A stretch of DNA of 64,000 bases from [Mycobacterium] stephanolepidis (GTDB lineage: Bacteria; Actinomycetota; Actinomycetes; Mycobacteriales; Mycobacteriaceae). The position numbers were made by a program, and so were the translations under genes. This document shows, in pieces, positions 50,129-58,723 of the stretch (positions are counted from its first letter, which is position 1; every line of letters starts with the position of its first letter). A model generated the notes under the pieces. The model saw nothing but the letters and a program-made list of their open reading frames with translations, did not search any database and was not told the DNA's origin. The stretch lies in contig NZ_AP018165.1 of the NCBI RefSeq assembly GCF_002356335.1, positions 1,488,001-1,552,000 on the forward strand. The letters are read 5' to 3'.

Positions 50129-53100
50129 TTGCGGAAGTGGGGAAGGTGGCCGTCGGCGGGTTCCGTGGATCGTAATGTGACCGAGGCGACAAACGTTCTG
50201 ACATGTCGTGATCTGACGCACTCCAGCGAATCGCAGACGGCACCGCTGGCTGGTTCTTCGACTACAGGTGACCCGGGTCGCCGCGTGGCTGCCGTGGGGG
50301 CCGGCGCGGTGTTGACGGTAGCGGCGGTCGCTGGCCTGCATGGTTTGTACCGGGCAGGTGGCGATGTTGCGGCCTGGGGTGTGTGGGTGGTGCTGCTGCT
50401 GGCCGGTATGACGGCACTGGGCGGCGGGGTAAAGCTCATCATATGGGGTGCGAAGCCGATGATCGCCGCTGTGTCCACGGCTGGTAAACAACGGTTGTCT
50501 GAACCGCTGCAGGCCGTGATTGCCGCTGTCGGGCTGATCGCCGGGTCTTTGGGTGTGTGGTGGACGCTGCGCGGGGGCTACGGCAGCTGGTGGCAACACC
50601 TTTCTGGGGAACCCCGCTGGACACTGATCCTGGGCATCGGGCAGATGCTGGTGGCCGTTGTGGCTGGTGCTGGATTGTTCACTGGCGGTAGGTACCTGAC
50701 CGGACTGATCAAAGAAGTATTGACGGACGCCCGAATGCTCGGCGCTCGTGACCGCGCTGCTGTTGTCGATGGTGTTGGGGCACATCGCCAACCAGTTGGC
50801 ATGGATTCTGGGGGCCAGGAGAAGCTGTGGCATCCGGGTCTGGTAGCGGCCTTGATCGGTGGTGGTTTGGGGTTGGTGCTGCTGACTGCTGGGATCACTC
50901 CGCGGTTGTATGTGTGGATCACTGGTCCGGATGTGTTTCCTGCGGTGGCGGCGATCACTCTGGTCCTCCTGTGGGCGATCGGCTCCAATCTGGGGTGGTG
51001 GAAAGGCCTTGTGGGTCTGTGGAAATGGGCCACGGATGCTTCGCAGAAGGCTGCTGCGACTGCGGGTGTTGTTGCGGTGTTGATGTTTTCGGCAAGTGGT
51101 TTGGGTTTGGGGTGGTTTACTCCGGCGACGGTGCCGCAGGCGCGGGCGGCGTGTCCGCCGGATTGTGGTGGTCCCGGTGGTAGTGATGGTCCGCCTGGGG
51201 GTGGGCAGATGTTTCAGCCGCCCAGTCAGGGTGGGCCGCAGATGCCGGACTATCAGGGTGGCATCAATCAGGCGCCGCTGGATCAGAACAACGGCATCAG
51301 TATCTATAACACTCAGGCACCCTCGGTCAGCAATGACGGTGTGAACGGGTCCAGTGGGCAGCAGGGGTCTCAGCAGGGGTGGGATCAGCCTGCGCACGGT
51401 ACTCAGATTCCGGATTATCAGAACGCGACGCCGTATACCCAAGGACCGGGTAAGCCGAATCCGGATTTCAACGGCGGACAAACTAACCCCGGTAGCAATG
51501 CGGGATCGCAAGGTGGTCAATCGAATCAGGGTGTGCAGCAGCCAGCCCAACAACCGCAGCAGGCGACCCAGAATCAGCCGCCGCAACAAGATACGGGGCA
51601 GCAGCCGAACCAGTCACCGGATCAGCCTGATCAGCAGAAGATCGAGGATCTAACGCGCCAGCTGCAGGATCAACGGCAGCAGTCTGGTCAGGATCGGCAG
51701 CGCATTGATGATCTGACTAAGCAGTTGCAGCAGAACAAGCAGAACCAGAAACAGCAGCAGTCGACGAAGTTCCCGTCGAAGGACAAGAAGAAGGACGACA
51801 AGGACGAGCAGGACGACCGCGACGATCAGTCGCAGAACACCGATCTGGCCTCGTTGCTACTTGGTGCGGCGTCGACGCGGCGTCGTAAGCAGGACGAGCA
51901 GGAGCAGGGGCCGGACACCCAAGCCCTCGCCGAAGACGGGGCACAGCTGGGCCAATCCTTGCCAGGCGACATCGCCAACACGGTGTCCGACAGCGTAAAT
52001 CTGGGGCAATCGGCGGGATCAGCGGCTCAGAACTTCGGCTCGGCTGCCCAAGCCGGAGCTTCGCTGGCATCCTCCGCACAGTCCGGCGCGGTCAACCCAA
52101 TGGACGCAGTTGCCTTGGTGCAGGGAGTTTCTGGGGGCATCAGTGACACTGCCGATGCCGTGAGTTCTGGGGCTTCGATCGCGTCCACGTGGATCAACAA
52201 CGCGGGTCAGGGTGCGCAGCTGGCTGCCGATGCCAACCCACAACTCAAACCGCAAGCCGAACAGGTGCAGCAGCTCACCCAGGCCGGTGGCCAGGTCGCT
52301 GATCTGACCGGCCAGGTCGCTGGCGGCGTCTCCCAGGTCTCCGGGGTGGTCAACACCGTGTCCAGCCTCGGCGCCTCCGGGATGCCCGACACCTCTGGTG
52401 CGACTGATGCGCTATCGGGGACTGCGACCGCCGTCAACGGACCCGCCGATGTCCCCAAACCACCCACACCACCGGCACCGTCATCAAGCTCGACGCGAAT
52501 TGCAACCGCCACCGATGCGACGAAGCCGGCCCCTCTGCCGGGTGATCCGGGCTTCATCGGGCCTGTTGCTGTGCCGGATTCGTCGTCTCAGCCCTTCATA
52601 TCTGCCTCGCAACGCGAGTTGTTCCGCAAAGAGCTATTAAATACCGGCGTACCAGCGGACCAAGTGGATAAACGGCTCGATGATCTGATTGACAGGGCAT
52701 CCAAAATGCCAGTTCCGCGAGCCGAGAACTATCAACCGAGTGATTCAGGGCCCGCTGACATATCGCCGCAGAAGTTCTTTGAAGGACTAGTGGGCCGTGG
52801 TGTTGACGAGTTCAAGTCCAACTGGCAGTTCATGAAGACCGCCGACCCAATGATTTCCAGTGTTCGGGGCATTATCGACCCACAGGGCCTAGCGCAGGAC
52901 CGAACCCAAATGGCACAAGGTCTTGCACCGCTGGTGGGAGCTGGCGGTGACAATGCCCCAGGTGTCGGTCAGTCTTGGACTAATGTAGGCAAAGACGCCA
53001 TCTCGTATGACGAGTGGAAAGACGGTAATCCCGTCAAAGCCGCGGGGCAAAACGCATTCGATGTCCTCGGTGCCATGATTGGCGGCAGAGGTATTAATAA

Positions 53101-53167
53101 CGCTGCACGCGCCCCTGAACGCGCCGTCACCCCGGGAGCTTTTGAAAGAGCTGTGCCTGTCTCATAA
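50129..53167 (+). CDS. Polymorphic-toxin-like multi-TM, Gln-rich protein, cut off from its C-terminal module by an in-frame TAA
   Basis: 1012 codons. About seven TM helices lie at residues 51-71, 80-105, 125-145, 163-184, 234-258, 268-286 and 307-330. A Gly/Pro/Gln/Asn-rich disordered region runs 340-500, then a Gln/Arg/Lys/Asp coiled coil 500-570. An Ala/Gly/Ser/Gln-rich region 600-770, reminiscent of phage- or conjugation-type filament linkers, and a Pro/Ser spacer follow. From about 824 the sequence becomes AT-richer and ends with 'AISYDEWKDGNPVKAAGQNAF', a pre-toxin segment like those of actinobacterial polymorphic toxins ('YDEWK..P..A.G...F'). The TAA at 53165-53167 is followed in the same frame by an open toxin-like module to 53509. 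The start is uncertain: TTG 50129 or GTG 50165. The upstream 49874-50128 shows only a small GGAATC-GTT-GATTCC repeat. Confidence 0.75.
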   Translation: MRKWGRWPSAGSVDRNVTEATNVLTCRDLTHSSESQTAPLAGSSTTGDPGRRVAAVGAGAVLTVAAVAGLHGLYRAGGDVAAWGVWVVLLLAGMTALGGGVKLIIWGAKPMIAAVSTAGKQRLSEPLQAVIAAVGLIAGSLGVWWTLRGGYGSWWQHLSGEPRWTLILGIGQMLVAVVAGAGLFTGGRYLTGLIKEVLTDARMLGARDRAAVVDGVGAHRQPVGMDSGGQEKLWHPGLVAALIGGGLGLVLLTAGITPRLYVWITGPDVFPAVAAITLVLLWAIGSNLGWWKGLVGLWKWATDASQKAAATAGVVAVLMFSASGLGLGWFTPATVPQARAACPPDCGGPGGSDGPPGGGQMFQPPSQGGPQMPDYQGGINQAPLDQNNGISIYNTQAPSVSNDGVNGSSGQQGSQQGWDQPAHGTQIPDYQNATPYTQGPGKPNPDFNGGQTNPGSNAGSQGGQSNQGVQQPAQQPQQATQNQPPQQDTGQQPNQSPDQPDQQKIEDLTRQLQDQRQQSGQDRQRIDDLTKQLQQNKQNQKQQQSTKFPSKDKKKDDKDEQDDRDDQSQNTDLASLLLGAASTRRRKQDEQEQGPDTQALAEDGAQLGQSLPGDIANTVSDSVNLGQSAGSAAQNFGSAAQAGASLASSAQSGAVNPMDAVALVQGVSGGISDTADAVSSGASIASTWINNAGQGAQLAADANPQLKPQAEQVQQLTQAGGQVADLTGQVAGGVSQVSGVVNTVSSLGASGMPDTSGATDALSGTATAVNGPADVPKPPTPPAPSSSSTRIATATDATKPAPLPGDPGFIGPVAVPDSSSQPFISASQRELFRKELLNTGVPADQVDKRLDDLIDRASKMPVPRAENYQPSDSGPADISPQKFFEGLVGRGVDEFKSNWQFMKTADPMISSVRGIIDPQGLAQDRTQMAQGLAPLVGAGGDNAPGVGQSWTNVGKDAISYDEWKDGNPVKAAGQNAFDVLGAMIGGRGINNAARAPERAVTPGAFERAVPVS

Positions 53168-53188
53168 GTAACAAACTTTTCTACAAAA

Positions 53189-53509
53189 ATGGACTTTACA
53201 TCCGCTGACATAGACGGTGTGGCAGCTCATTTGGGCCGCATGGACCCATTTGAGCCAAACGATGCTATGATTTCGCGCATACGTGACGCCATTTCGCAAG
53301 GTAAGTCGCTAAGTGACACTCAAGTGAACTTCATGCGGCATGAACTGACAGAAAATAGCCTTATGAAGCAAGGTATGGATTATGATTCAGCACATGCAAA
53401 GGCGCTAACGATGCATCCTCCTGGAAAGAATTACGATCTCGATCTCATACAAGAAAATCCTCTATTTGGCCGATGGTGGAAGCAGATGAACGGATTGCTA
53501 CCGGAATGA
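53189..53509 (+). CDS. Severed C-terminal toxin-like module
   Basis: A 106-codon frame in phase with the 1012-codon gene; only one TAA and seven codons separate them. It reads 'DFTSADIDGVAAHLGRMD', 'NDAMISRIRDAISQGKSLS', 'NFMRHELTENSLMKQGMDY' and 'AHAKALTMHPPGKNYDLDL', ending 'FGRWWKQMNGLLPE'. The 'F..HELTE..LM..G..Y..AH..AL..HPPG.NYD' pattern is one I know from C-terminal ends of bacterial polymorphic toxins; His and Asp/Glu residues there may be catalytic. The ATG at 53189 has no ribosome-binding site (the leader is A/T-rich with ACAAAAATG), so independent translation is doubtful. Its TGA overlaps the next gene's ATG (ATGA). Base composition is clearly lower in GC than the flanks. Confidence 0.65.
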   Translation: MDFTSADIDGVAAHLGRMDPFEPNDAMISRIRDAISQGKSLSDTQVNFMRHELTENSLMKQGMDYDSAHAKALTMHPPGKNYDLDLIQENPLFGRWWKQMNGLLPE

Positions 53510-54078
53510 TACTGAACATTGATCGCGCTGGAGCGGCGGCTGTAAGTGTCGATATTCCACAAGCTGCGTATACGCCCACCGCGGAAGTTGGGTTCTCATT
53601 GCGGGCTTCGACAGACTTACATGTCGTAGCTCATGGTGTGCGATACACCGTGGAAGTGCAAAGAAGAGGTGGAATAACGCCACGCGCCCTCCTTGGTGGT
53701 GAATTTCTGGTTTCTGCCGGCGGCGCCTCGGCTGTCAATATTCTTGTGGGTGATCCGTGGGATGAAGCAGGTAAACATGTCATTAAGAGCGAATTGAACC
53801 GGTTGAGGGGGTTTGTTCCCGGACTGCCGACAGATTTCGTGGAAGGCGTTCGTTCCGGTGTTATGCAAAATGATTGGCCACTCCCTCCCGGGGTGCTGAC
53901 TATCGATCGTGCTGGATACGATGTAATGGAGTCTAGCTCGCCGATATTTATGGAGGCGGCAATGGTGTTGCGGGCTTGTATTAGTGCAGAATTGACCGGT
54001 CATGCGGTAGAACATAATGCGAAGGAAGCTATGCTTAAATTTGCGTCGATGGTATATCCTGCGGGACGCGAAGGCTAA
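53506..54078 (+). CDS. Candidate immunity protein for the toxin-like locus
   Basis: A 190-residue soluble protein with no signal peptide or TM helix. The N-terminal half is beta-rich ('AAAVSVDIPQAAYTPTAEV', 'HVVAHGVRYTVEVQRRGGI'). The C-terminal half is mixed, with 'NRLRGFVPGLPTDFVEGV' and a helical end ('AAMVLRACISAELTGHAVE'). I recognise no family. ATG 53506 overlaps the toxin module's TGA by ATGA, the usual coupling of an immunity gene to its toxin. It is AT-rich like the toxin module and lies just before tRNA-Arg. The immunity role rests on position, size and composition only. Confidence 0.6.
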   Translation: MILNIDRAGAAAVSVDIPQAAYTPTAEVGFSLRASTDLHVVAHGVRYTVEVQRRGGITPRALLGGEFLVSAGGASAVNILVGDPWDEAGKHVIKSELNRLRGFVPGLPTDFVEGVRSGVMQNDWPLPPGVLTIDRAGYDVMESSSPIFMEAAMVLRACISAELTGHAVEHNAKEAMLKFASMVYPAGREG

Positions 54079-54168
54079 CAATGGATACTGACTCTGGCGC
54101 ATAAGATCCATTGCGGACTGGCTGCGGACTGGAGAAGCTCGTTGTAGGAAGAAGCCTGTATCTATCAG

Positions 54169-54242
54169 CGCCCCCGGCAGGAATCGAACCTGCGACCTAG
54201 GGATTAGAAGGCCCTTGCTCTATCCAACTGAGCTACGGAGGC
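54169..54242 (-). tRNA. tRNA-Arg (anticodon UCU)
   Basis: Minus-strand acceptor GCCTCCG pairs with CGGGGGC (one G-T pair), D-arm GCTCAGTTGGATAGAGC, anticodon loop CTTCTAA with TCT, T-arm GCAGGTTCGATTCCTGC, discriminator G. CCA is not encoded. It bounds the accessory segment; no duplicated 3' end was found within the window. Confidence 0.95.
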
Positions 54243-54315
54243 ATGCGGCGCTAGCCGGACCGCAGTCTATCGAACCGGTGACCGTGCGGATCGCATCTCG
54301 CCATACCCTTGACTG

Positions 54316-56322
54316 GTGACCACCACCTCCACCGCCAGGAAGACGGATTCGCCGATCTGGACGATCGTCGTCGGTCTTGCTGCACTGGCGGGCCTGGTCG
54401 CGGCCGCCATCGGCGCGCTGTCACTGGCAGAGGCCCTGCTTGCGACGGGTCTGCCCAACCCCGGCCCCGTCACCTCCTACGGTCTGCCGTTCGTACGCGC
54501 AGCCGCCGAAATCGTCGCCGTAGTCGCCGTCGGCGCCTTCCTGCTCACGGCCTTCTTCGTCCCACCGCAATCCACCGGCGTGCTCGACGTGGATGGCTAC
54601 CGCTCGCTGCGCGTCGGCACCGCTGCATCGACTGCGCTCGCGGTGCTCTCGGCGGTCATGGTGCCGTTGTCGATCTCCGATGTGGCCGGTCAGCCCGTGA
54701 GCGATTTCGGGCTCGGGGAGCTGTGGACGCTCGCAGGTGAGATTGAAACCGTGAATGCCTGGCGCTGGATGGCCTTCATCGCCGCCGGGGTCGCGATCGC
54801 CAGCCGGATGGTGCTGCGCTGGTCGTGGACACCGCTGCTCGTGGTCGGGTCGGTGGCCACGCTGATGCCGCTTGCCCTGGTGGGGCATTCGGCCACCGGC
54901 GGCGCACATGACCTGGGCACCAACAGCCTGATCATCCATTTGGTGTCCGCGGCGCTGTGGGCTGGCGGCCTTGTCGCACTACTGATCCACGCGCTGCGCG
55001 GCGGCGGCTATCTTGACGTGGCCGCACGCCGGTTCTCCACGCTTGCCCTGTGGTGTTATGTCGCGATCGGGCTCAGCGGAATCATCAACGCGCTTATCCG
55101 GGTGCAGCTTTCAGACCTGTTCACCACCCGCTACGGCTGGCTGCTGGTGGGCAAGGCCACCGCGCTGCTGGTACTCGGCATCCTGGGGTATCTGCAACGG
55201 CGTTCGGCGATCACGGCACTGAGCGAGGAACCGCAGAACCGTCGACCGCTGATCCGGCTCGCCGGGATGGAGGCCGTCATCTTCGCGGTCACGTTCGGTA
55301 TCGCCGTCGGCCTGGGTCGCACCCCACCGCCGCCTCCGGTCAACCTCAATCCCTCGCCGGTCGAGGTCGCTATCGGCTATACGCTCGACGGCCCGCCGAC
55401 CCCGCAGCGACTGATGTTCGACTGGCGCTTCGATCTCATCTTCGGAACGGCCGCCATCGTTTTCGCGGTCGCCTATCTGGTGGGTGTGCGTCGGCTGAAG
55501 AAGCGCGGCGACGAATGGCCGGTGGGCCGCACCATCGCCTGGCTGTCCGGCTGTGCCTTCCTGCTCATCGCCACATCGTCTGGTGTCGGCAGATACATGC
55601 CCGCGATGTTCAGCATGCACATGGCCGCGCACATGATGCTCTCGATGCTGATACCCGTGCTTCTTGTTCTCGGTGGTCCCATCACGCTGTTGCTGCGGGT
55701 GCTGCCCGCCGCAGGCAAGGGCGATCCGCCGGGGCTACGCGAATGGGTGCAGATTGCGTTGCACAGCAAGTTCTCTCGCTTCCTGACTCATCCGCTGGTG
55801 GCGACCTCGTTGTTCATCGGTGGGTTCTACGGCCTGTATCTCAGTGGGCTCTACGATGCCGCCGTTGACGTGCACGCCGCGCACCTGGCGATGAATGTGC
55901 ACTTTCTGCTCAGCGGATACCTGTTCTATTGGGTGGTCATCGGCATCGACCCGTCGCCGCGCCGCCTGCCGCCAGTGGCCAAGCTGGGCATCGTGCTGGT
56001 GTCACTGCCACTACATGCCTTCTTCGGTGTCATCCTGATGGGCACGAAATCGATTCTGGGCGAAAAGTTCTACAGCAATCTGGCACTGCCGTGGCGGATC
56101 GACCTGGCCTCCGACCAACACATGGGCGGCGCCATTACCTGGGCAACGGGAGAGTTGCCGCTGCTGGTGGTCATGATCGCCCTGGTCATCCAGTGGTCGC
56201 GTTCGGACGAACGGCTAGCCCGCAGACAGGACCGCGCCGCCGACCGTGACGACGACGCAGACCTGGCCGCCTACAACGCCATGCTCGCCAAAATGGCTCA
56301 GCTGGACGAGAACTCGCGTTAG
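54316..56322 (+). CDS. CopD/CtaG fusion: copper-import/cytochrome oxidase assembly membrane protein (Rv0102-like)
   Basis: A 668-residue protein with about fourteen to sixteen TM helices. The N-terminal half (to about 330) is a CopD domain with His residues such as 'ALVGHSATGGAHDL' and 'SLIIHLVSAALWAGGLVAL'. The C-terminal half is a CtaG (caa3 oxidase assembly) domain with Met/His-rich 'YMPAMFSMHMAAHMMLSM' and 'VHAAHLAMNVHFLLSGYLF', likely copper ligands. M. tuberculosis Rv0102 has the same fusion and size. It probably moves Cu to the oxidase assembly site. Start is GTG 54316. Convergent with the allophanate hydrolase gene with a 4-base overlap. Confidence 0.9.
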   Translation: MTTTSTARKTDSPIWTIVVGLAALAGLVAAAIGALSLAEALLATGLPNPGPVTSYGLPFVRAAAEIVAVVAVGAFLLTAFFVPPQSTGVLDVDGYRSLRVGTAASTALAVLSAVMVPLSISDVAGQPVSDFGLGELWTLAGEIETVNAWRWMAFIAAGVAIASRMVLRWSWTPLLVVGSVATLMPLALVGHSATGGAHDLGTNSLIIHLVSAALWAGGLVALLIHALRGGGYLDVAARRFSTLALWCYVAIGLSGIINALIRVQLSDLFTTRYGWLLVGKATALLVLGILGYLQRRSAITALSEEPQNRRPLIRLAGMEAVIFAVTFGIAVGLGRTPPPPPVNLNPSPVEVAIGYTLDGPPTPQRLMFDWRFDLIFGTAAIVFAVAYLVGVRRLKKRGDEWPVGRTIAWLSGCAFLLIATSSGVGRYMPAMFSMHMAAHMMLSMLIPVLLVLGGPITLLLRVLPAAGKGDPPGLREWVQIALHSKFSRFLTHPLVATSLFIGGFYGLYLSGLYDAAVDVHAAHLAMNVHFLLSGYLFYWVVIGIDPSPRRLPPVAKLGIVLVSLPLHAFFGVILMGTKSILGEKFYSNLALPWRIDLASDQHMGGAITWATGELPLLVVMIALVIQWSRSDERLARRQDRAADRDDDADLAAYNAMLAKMAQLDENSR

Positions 56323-57962
56323 CTCACCGCGCCCGCAGCGATAGCCGCCGGCCAGCTGCCATGCTCGCTGATATCGATGCCTGCCTGCGCGGCGGCGCCG
56401 TCACACCCAAAGCCGGTGCGCCACACGCCGTCTTCGCACTCGACCTTGCCCAGCAGCATGGGCTCGGGTAGCTGCGCGAGGAACGTGCCCAGTGCGGCGG
56501 GGGACAGGCGCCAGATCTCGCCGCCGATGCTGACCCCGTTCTCTTCGGAGCGGGTCAGGCCAGGCTTAGGTGGAGTGGTGCGCAGCGCCGCCATCCGGTA
56601 CTTCGAAGCTGTACGGACCGGACCCATCCAGCGTGCACCCAGATCGGTGAGCTGAAACTCCAAGGGACCGCCCTTGAGATGCGCGCCGAACACCGCAAGC
56701 TCATAGGACAAGGTGATCGCGGTCGGCCAAACATCGTGTTCTGCAGCATCTCCGGTGATCAGCGCGGCGATATCGAAGGCCACCGCATCATCGAAGGCGC
56801 GCGCCAGGACCGTCACCCCGAACTGGGCGTCACCGGCGGTTCCGGCGGGCACCGCGACCGCGCACAGGTCGAACGGGTTGCAGAAGTTGGTGTAGGTCCC
56901 CATCGTCGCGTTGACGCCGATCGGGTCGGCCTGTACCTGCTCGATCGTCGGATGCAGCGGCGCCGTGGGGACCAACAGCGCATCCGCGCCCGCCAGGGTG
57001 GCCATGGCCTCGTCGCGCAGGCGCTGCACCTCGGCGCGATCGCGCACCAAGCGGTGCGCGGGGATATCACGTGCGCCGGAAACAATCTGTGCAACAGTGG
57101 GATCGAGTGCCGCCCCGGAGTTGGCGTCGATGAACTCGCCGACGGCCGCATAACGCTCACTGACCAGTGCGCCCTCGTACAGCAATTTCGCGGCGGCAAG
57201 GAACGGAGCCAGATCGATCTCGACGATCGTCGCTCCCGTCGCGCGCAGATGCTCTACGGCCGCGTGAAAAGCGTTGCGCCACACCTCGTCGAGGGCGGGC
57301 AGCTCACGCGGGACGGCGACGGTGGGCTGGGGAGGCGCCGCGAGCCGGGTGTTGGCGGGCCACAGCCGGGGCCCTGACGCGGCACTCATGGCGGCCATCG
57401 CCCTATTGACGGTAGCCAGTGACGCGGCGAAAATAGTTACACAGTCATAGGATTCACAGGCCGGGACCACGCCTTCGGTGGAGATGACGCCGACGGTCGG
57501 TTTGATCCCGACAATGCCCTGCAGACCCGCGGGGACGCGCCCCGAGCCAGCGGTGTCGGTACCGATCGCGATATCGACCTCGCCGGTCGCCACGGCGACG
57601 GCGGATCCCGAACTGGAGCCACCGCTGATGTATTCGGGACGGCGTGAATCCGGTACCGCCCCGTACGGAGAGCGCGTACCGACGAGCCCCGTCGCGAACT
57701 GGTCCAGGTTGGTCTTGCCGACCACAACGGCACCGGCCGCGCGCAAGGCCGCGACCACCGGTGCATCGTGCTCGGGAATGTATGCGTACTCCGGACAGGC
57801 GGCCGTGGTCGGCACGCCACCGACGTCTACGTTGTCCTTCACCGCGAGTCGAACACCGGCCAACGGCCCTGATGAGCCCTGCAATTCGGCGGCGATGTCG
57901 TCCTCGGGGCGGTGCATGATCCAAACCGTCATGTCAAGCAAGGTACGGGTGGTCGGACTCAT
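56319..57962 (-). CDS. atzF: Allophanate hydrolase
   Basis: A 547-residue amidase-signature enzyme with the extra C-terminal domain that defines AtzF. The Lys-Ser-Ser triad is visible: 'LAVKDNVDVGGVPTTAA' (Lys), 'SGGSSSGSAVAVATG' (cis-Ser) and 'GTDTAGSGRVPAGLQG' (nucleophile Ser). From about residue 410 the C-terminal domain ('ELAVFGAHLKGGPLEFQL' on) fits the AtzF decarboxylase-type domain. It converts allophanate to ammonia and CO2 in urea or triazine degradation. No urea carboxylase gene is in the window, so the source of allophanate is unknown. ATG 57962 is preferred; GTG 58004 adds 14 residues. Confidence 0.88.
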   Translation of the reverse strand: MSPTTRTLLDMTVWIMHRPEDDIAAELQGSSGPLAGVRLAVKDNVDVGGVPTTAACPEYAYIPEHDAPVVAALRAAGAVVVGKTNLDQFATGLVGTRSPYGAVPDSRRPEYISGGSSSGSAVAVATGEVDIAIGTDTAGSGRVPAGLQGIVGIKPTVGVISTEGVVPACESYDCVTIFAASLATVNRAMAAMSAASGPRLWPANTRLAAPPQPTVAVPRELPALDEVWRNAFHAAVEHLRATGATIVEIDLAPFLAAAKLLYEGALVSERYAAVGEFIDANSGAALDPTVAQIVSGARDIPAHRLVRDRAEVQRLRDEAMATLAGADALLVPTAPLHPTIEQVQADPIGVNATMGTYTNFCNPFDLCAVAVPAGTAGDAQFGVTVLARAFDDAVAFDIAALITGDAAEHDVWPTAITLSYELAVFGAHLKGGPLEFQLTDLGARWMGPVRTASKYRMAALRTTPPKPGLTRSEENGVSIGGEIWRLSPAALGTFLAQLPEPMLLGKVECEDGVWRTGFGCDGAAAQAGIDISEHGSWPAAIAAGAVS

Positions 57963-58122
57963 CGGCCAGTTGTCCCCAATCTCGCGTTCATCCACAGCTG
58001 TCACCGGAACATGCCCACATGTCGGTCCGCGGTGTCGGTGCGTGGCGGGTTACTGGAGTGGCCAAGGGCACCCGTTCGGTGGTGCTGAGAAGAGATATAG
58101 AGATTGAGGAAAGGCACGAACC

Positions 58123-58605
58123 ATGTTTGAAACTCCAGTGACTGTGATCGGCTCCATCGTCGGAGACCTCAAGCGGCGTCAGGTCGGCTCCGACGAAATG
58201 ATCAAGTTCCGCGTCGCCAGTAACGCACGCCGACGGCGTGATGACGGCAGTTGGGTGAATTCGAACTCCCTCTTCATCAATGTCACCTGCTGGGGACGTC
58301 TGGTCACCGGGGTGGGTGCCGCGCTGGGGAAGGGAGCGCCGGTGATCGTGCACGGTCATCTGCACACCAGCGAGTTCGAAGACAAGGACGGCAACCGCCG
58401 TCAGGTCACGGAGATGAAGGCGATCGCCGTCGGGCCCGACCTATCGCGGACCATCGCGCGGATAGAAAAGGTCGGCTACACCGGCAATCAGGAGGACGCC
58501 GAGGTGGCGGAGCAACCCGATCCCGGCACCGAAGACACTGCGACGGAGCCCTCGGAAACGGACGAGAGCAGCGAGGAGTCGGTGAACCTACGCCTTAGCG
58601 CGTGA
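58123..58605 (+). CDS. ssbB: Single-stranded DNA-binding protein, SsbB (Rv2478c-like)
   Basis: A 160-residue SSB paralogue. The OB fold is at about residues 1-110: 'TPVTVIGSIVGDLKRRQVG', 'MIKFRVASNARRRRDDG', 'FINVTCWGRLVTGVGAALG' and 'GAPVIVHGHLHTSEFED'. The C-terminal 45 residues are acidic and disordered but lack the DDDIPF-type tip of the essential SSB, so protein partners probably differ. This matches the second mycobacterial SSB (Rv2478c/MSMEG SsbB). ATG 58123 follows GAGGAAAGG. Upstream of ettA, as in M. tuberculosis Rv2478c-Rv2477c. Confidence 0.9.
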   Translation: MFETPVTVIGSIVGDLKRRQVGSDEMIKFRVASNARRRRDDGSWVNSNSLFINVTCWGRLVTGVGAALGKGAPVIVHGHLHTSEFEDKDGNRRQVTEMKAIAVGPDLSRTIARIEKVGYTGNQEDAEVAEQPDPGTEDTATEPSETDESSEESVNLRLSA

Positions 58606-58723
58606 TCTGCGAGCTGACACCGGCGACCGCGCGGTCGCCTCTCACCTAGGATGGTTCGGGCAGCCCACCAGAATGGTCGTGAGCTGCGGCGAAAGAACTT
58701 AGAGGAGAGGCGACAGCGCGGCA

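Noticed and set aside
50063..51589. 508-codon minus-strand ORF
   Set aside because: Antisense to the polymorphic-toxin-like gene; Arg/Thr/Pro-rich with no recognisable domain.
54079..54242. tRNA-Arg as an integration site for the 44-54 kb segment
   Set aside because: No integrase gene and no duplicate of the tRNA 3' end were seen in the window, so attL/attR cannot be supported.
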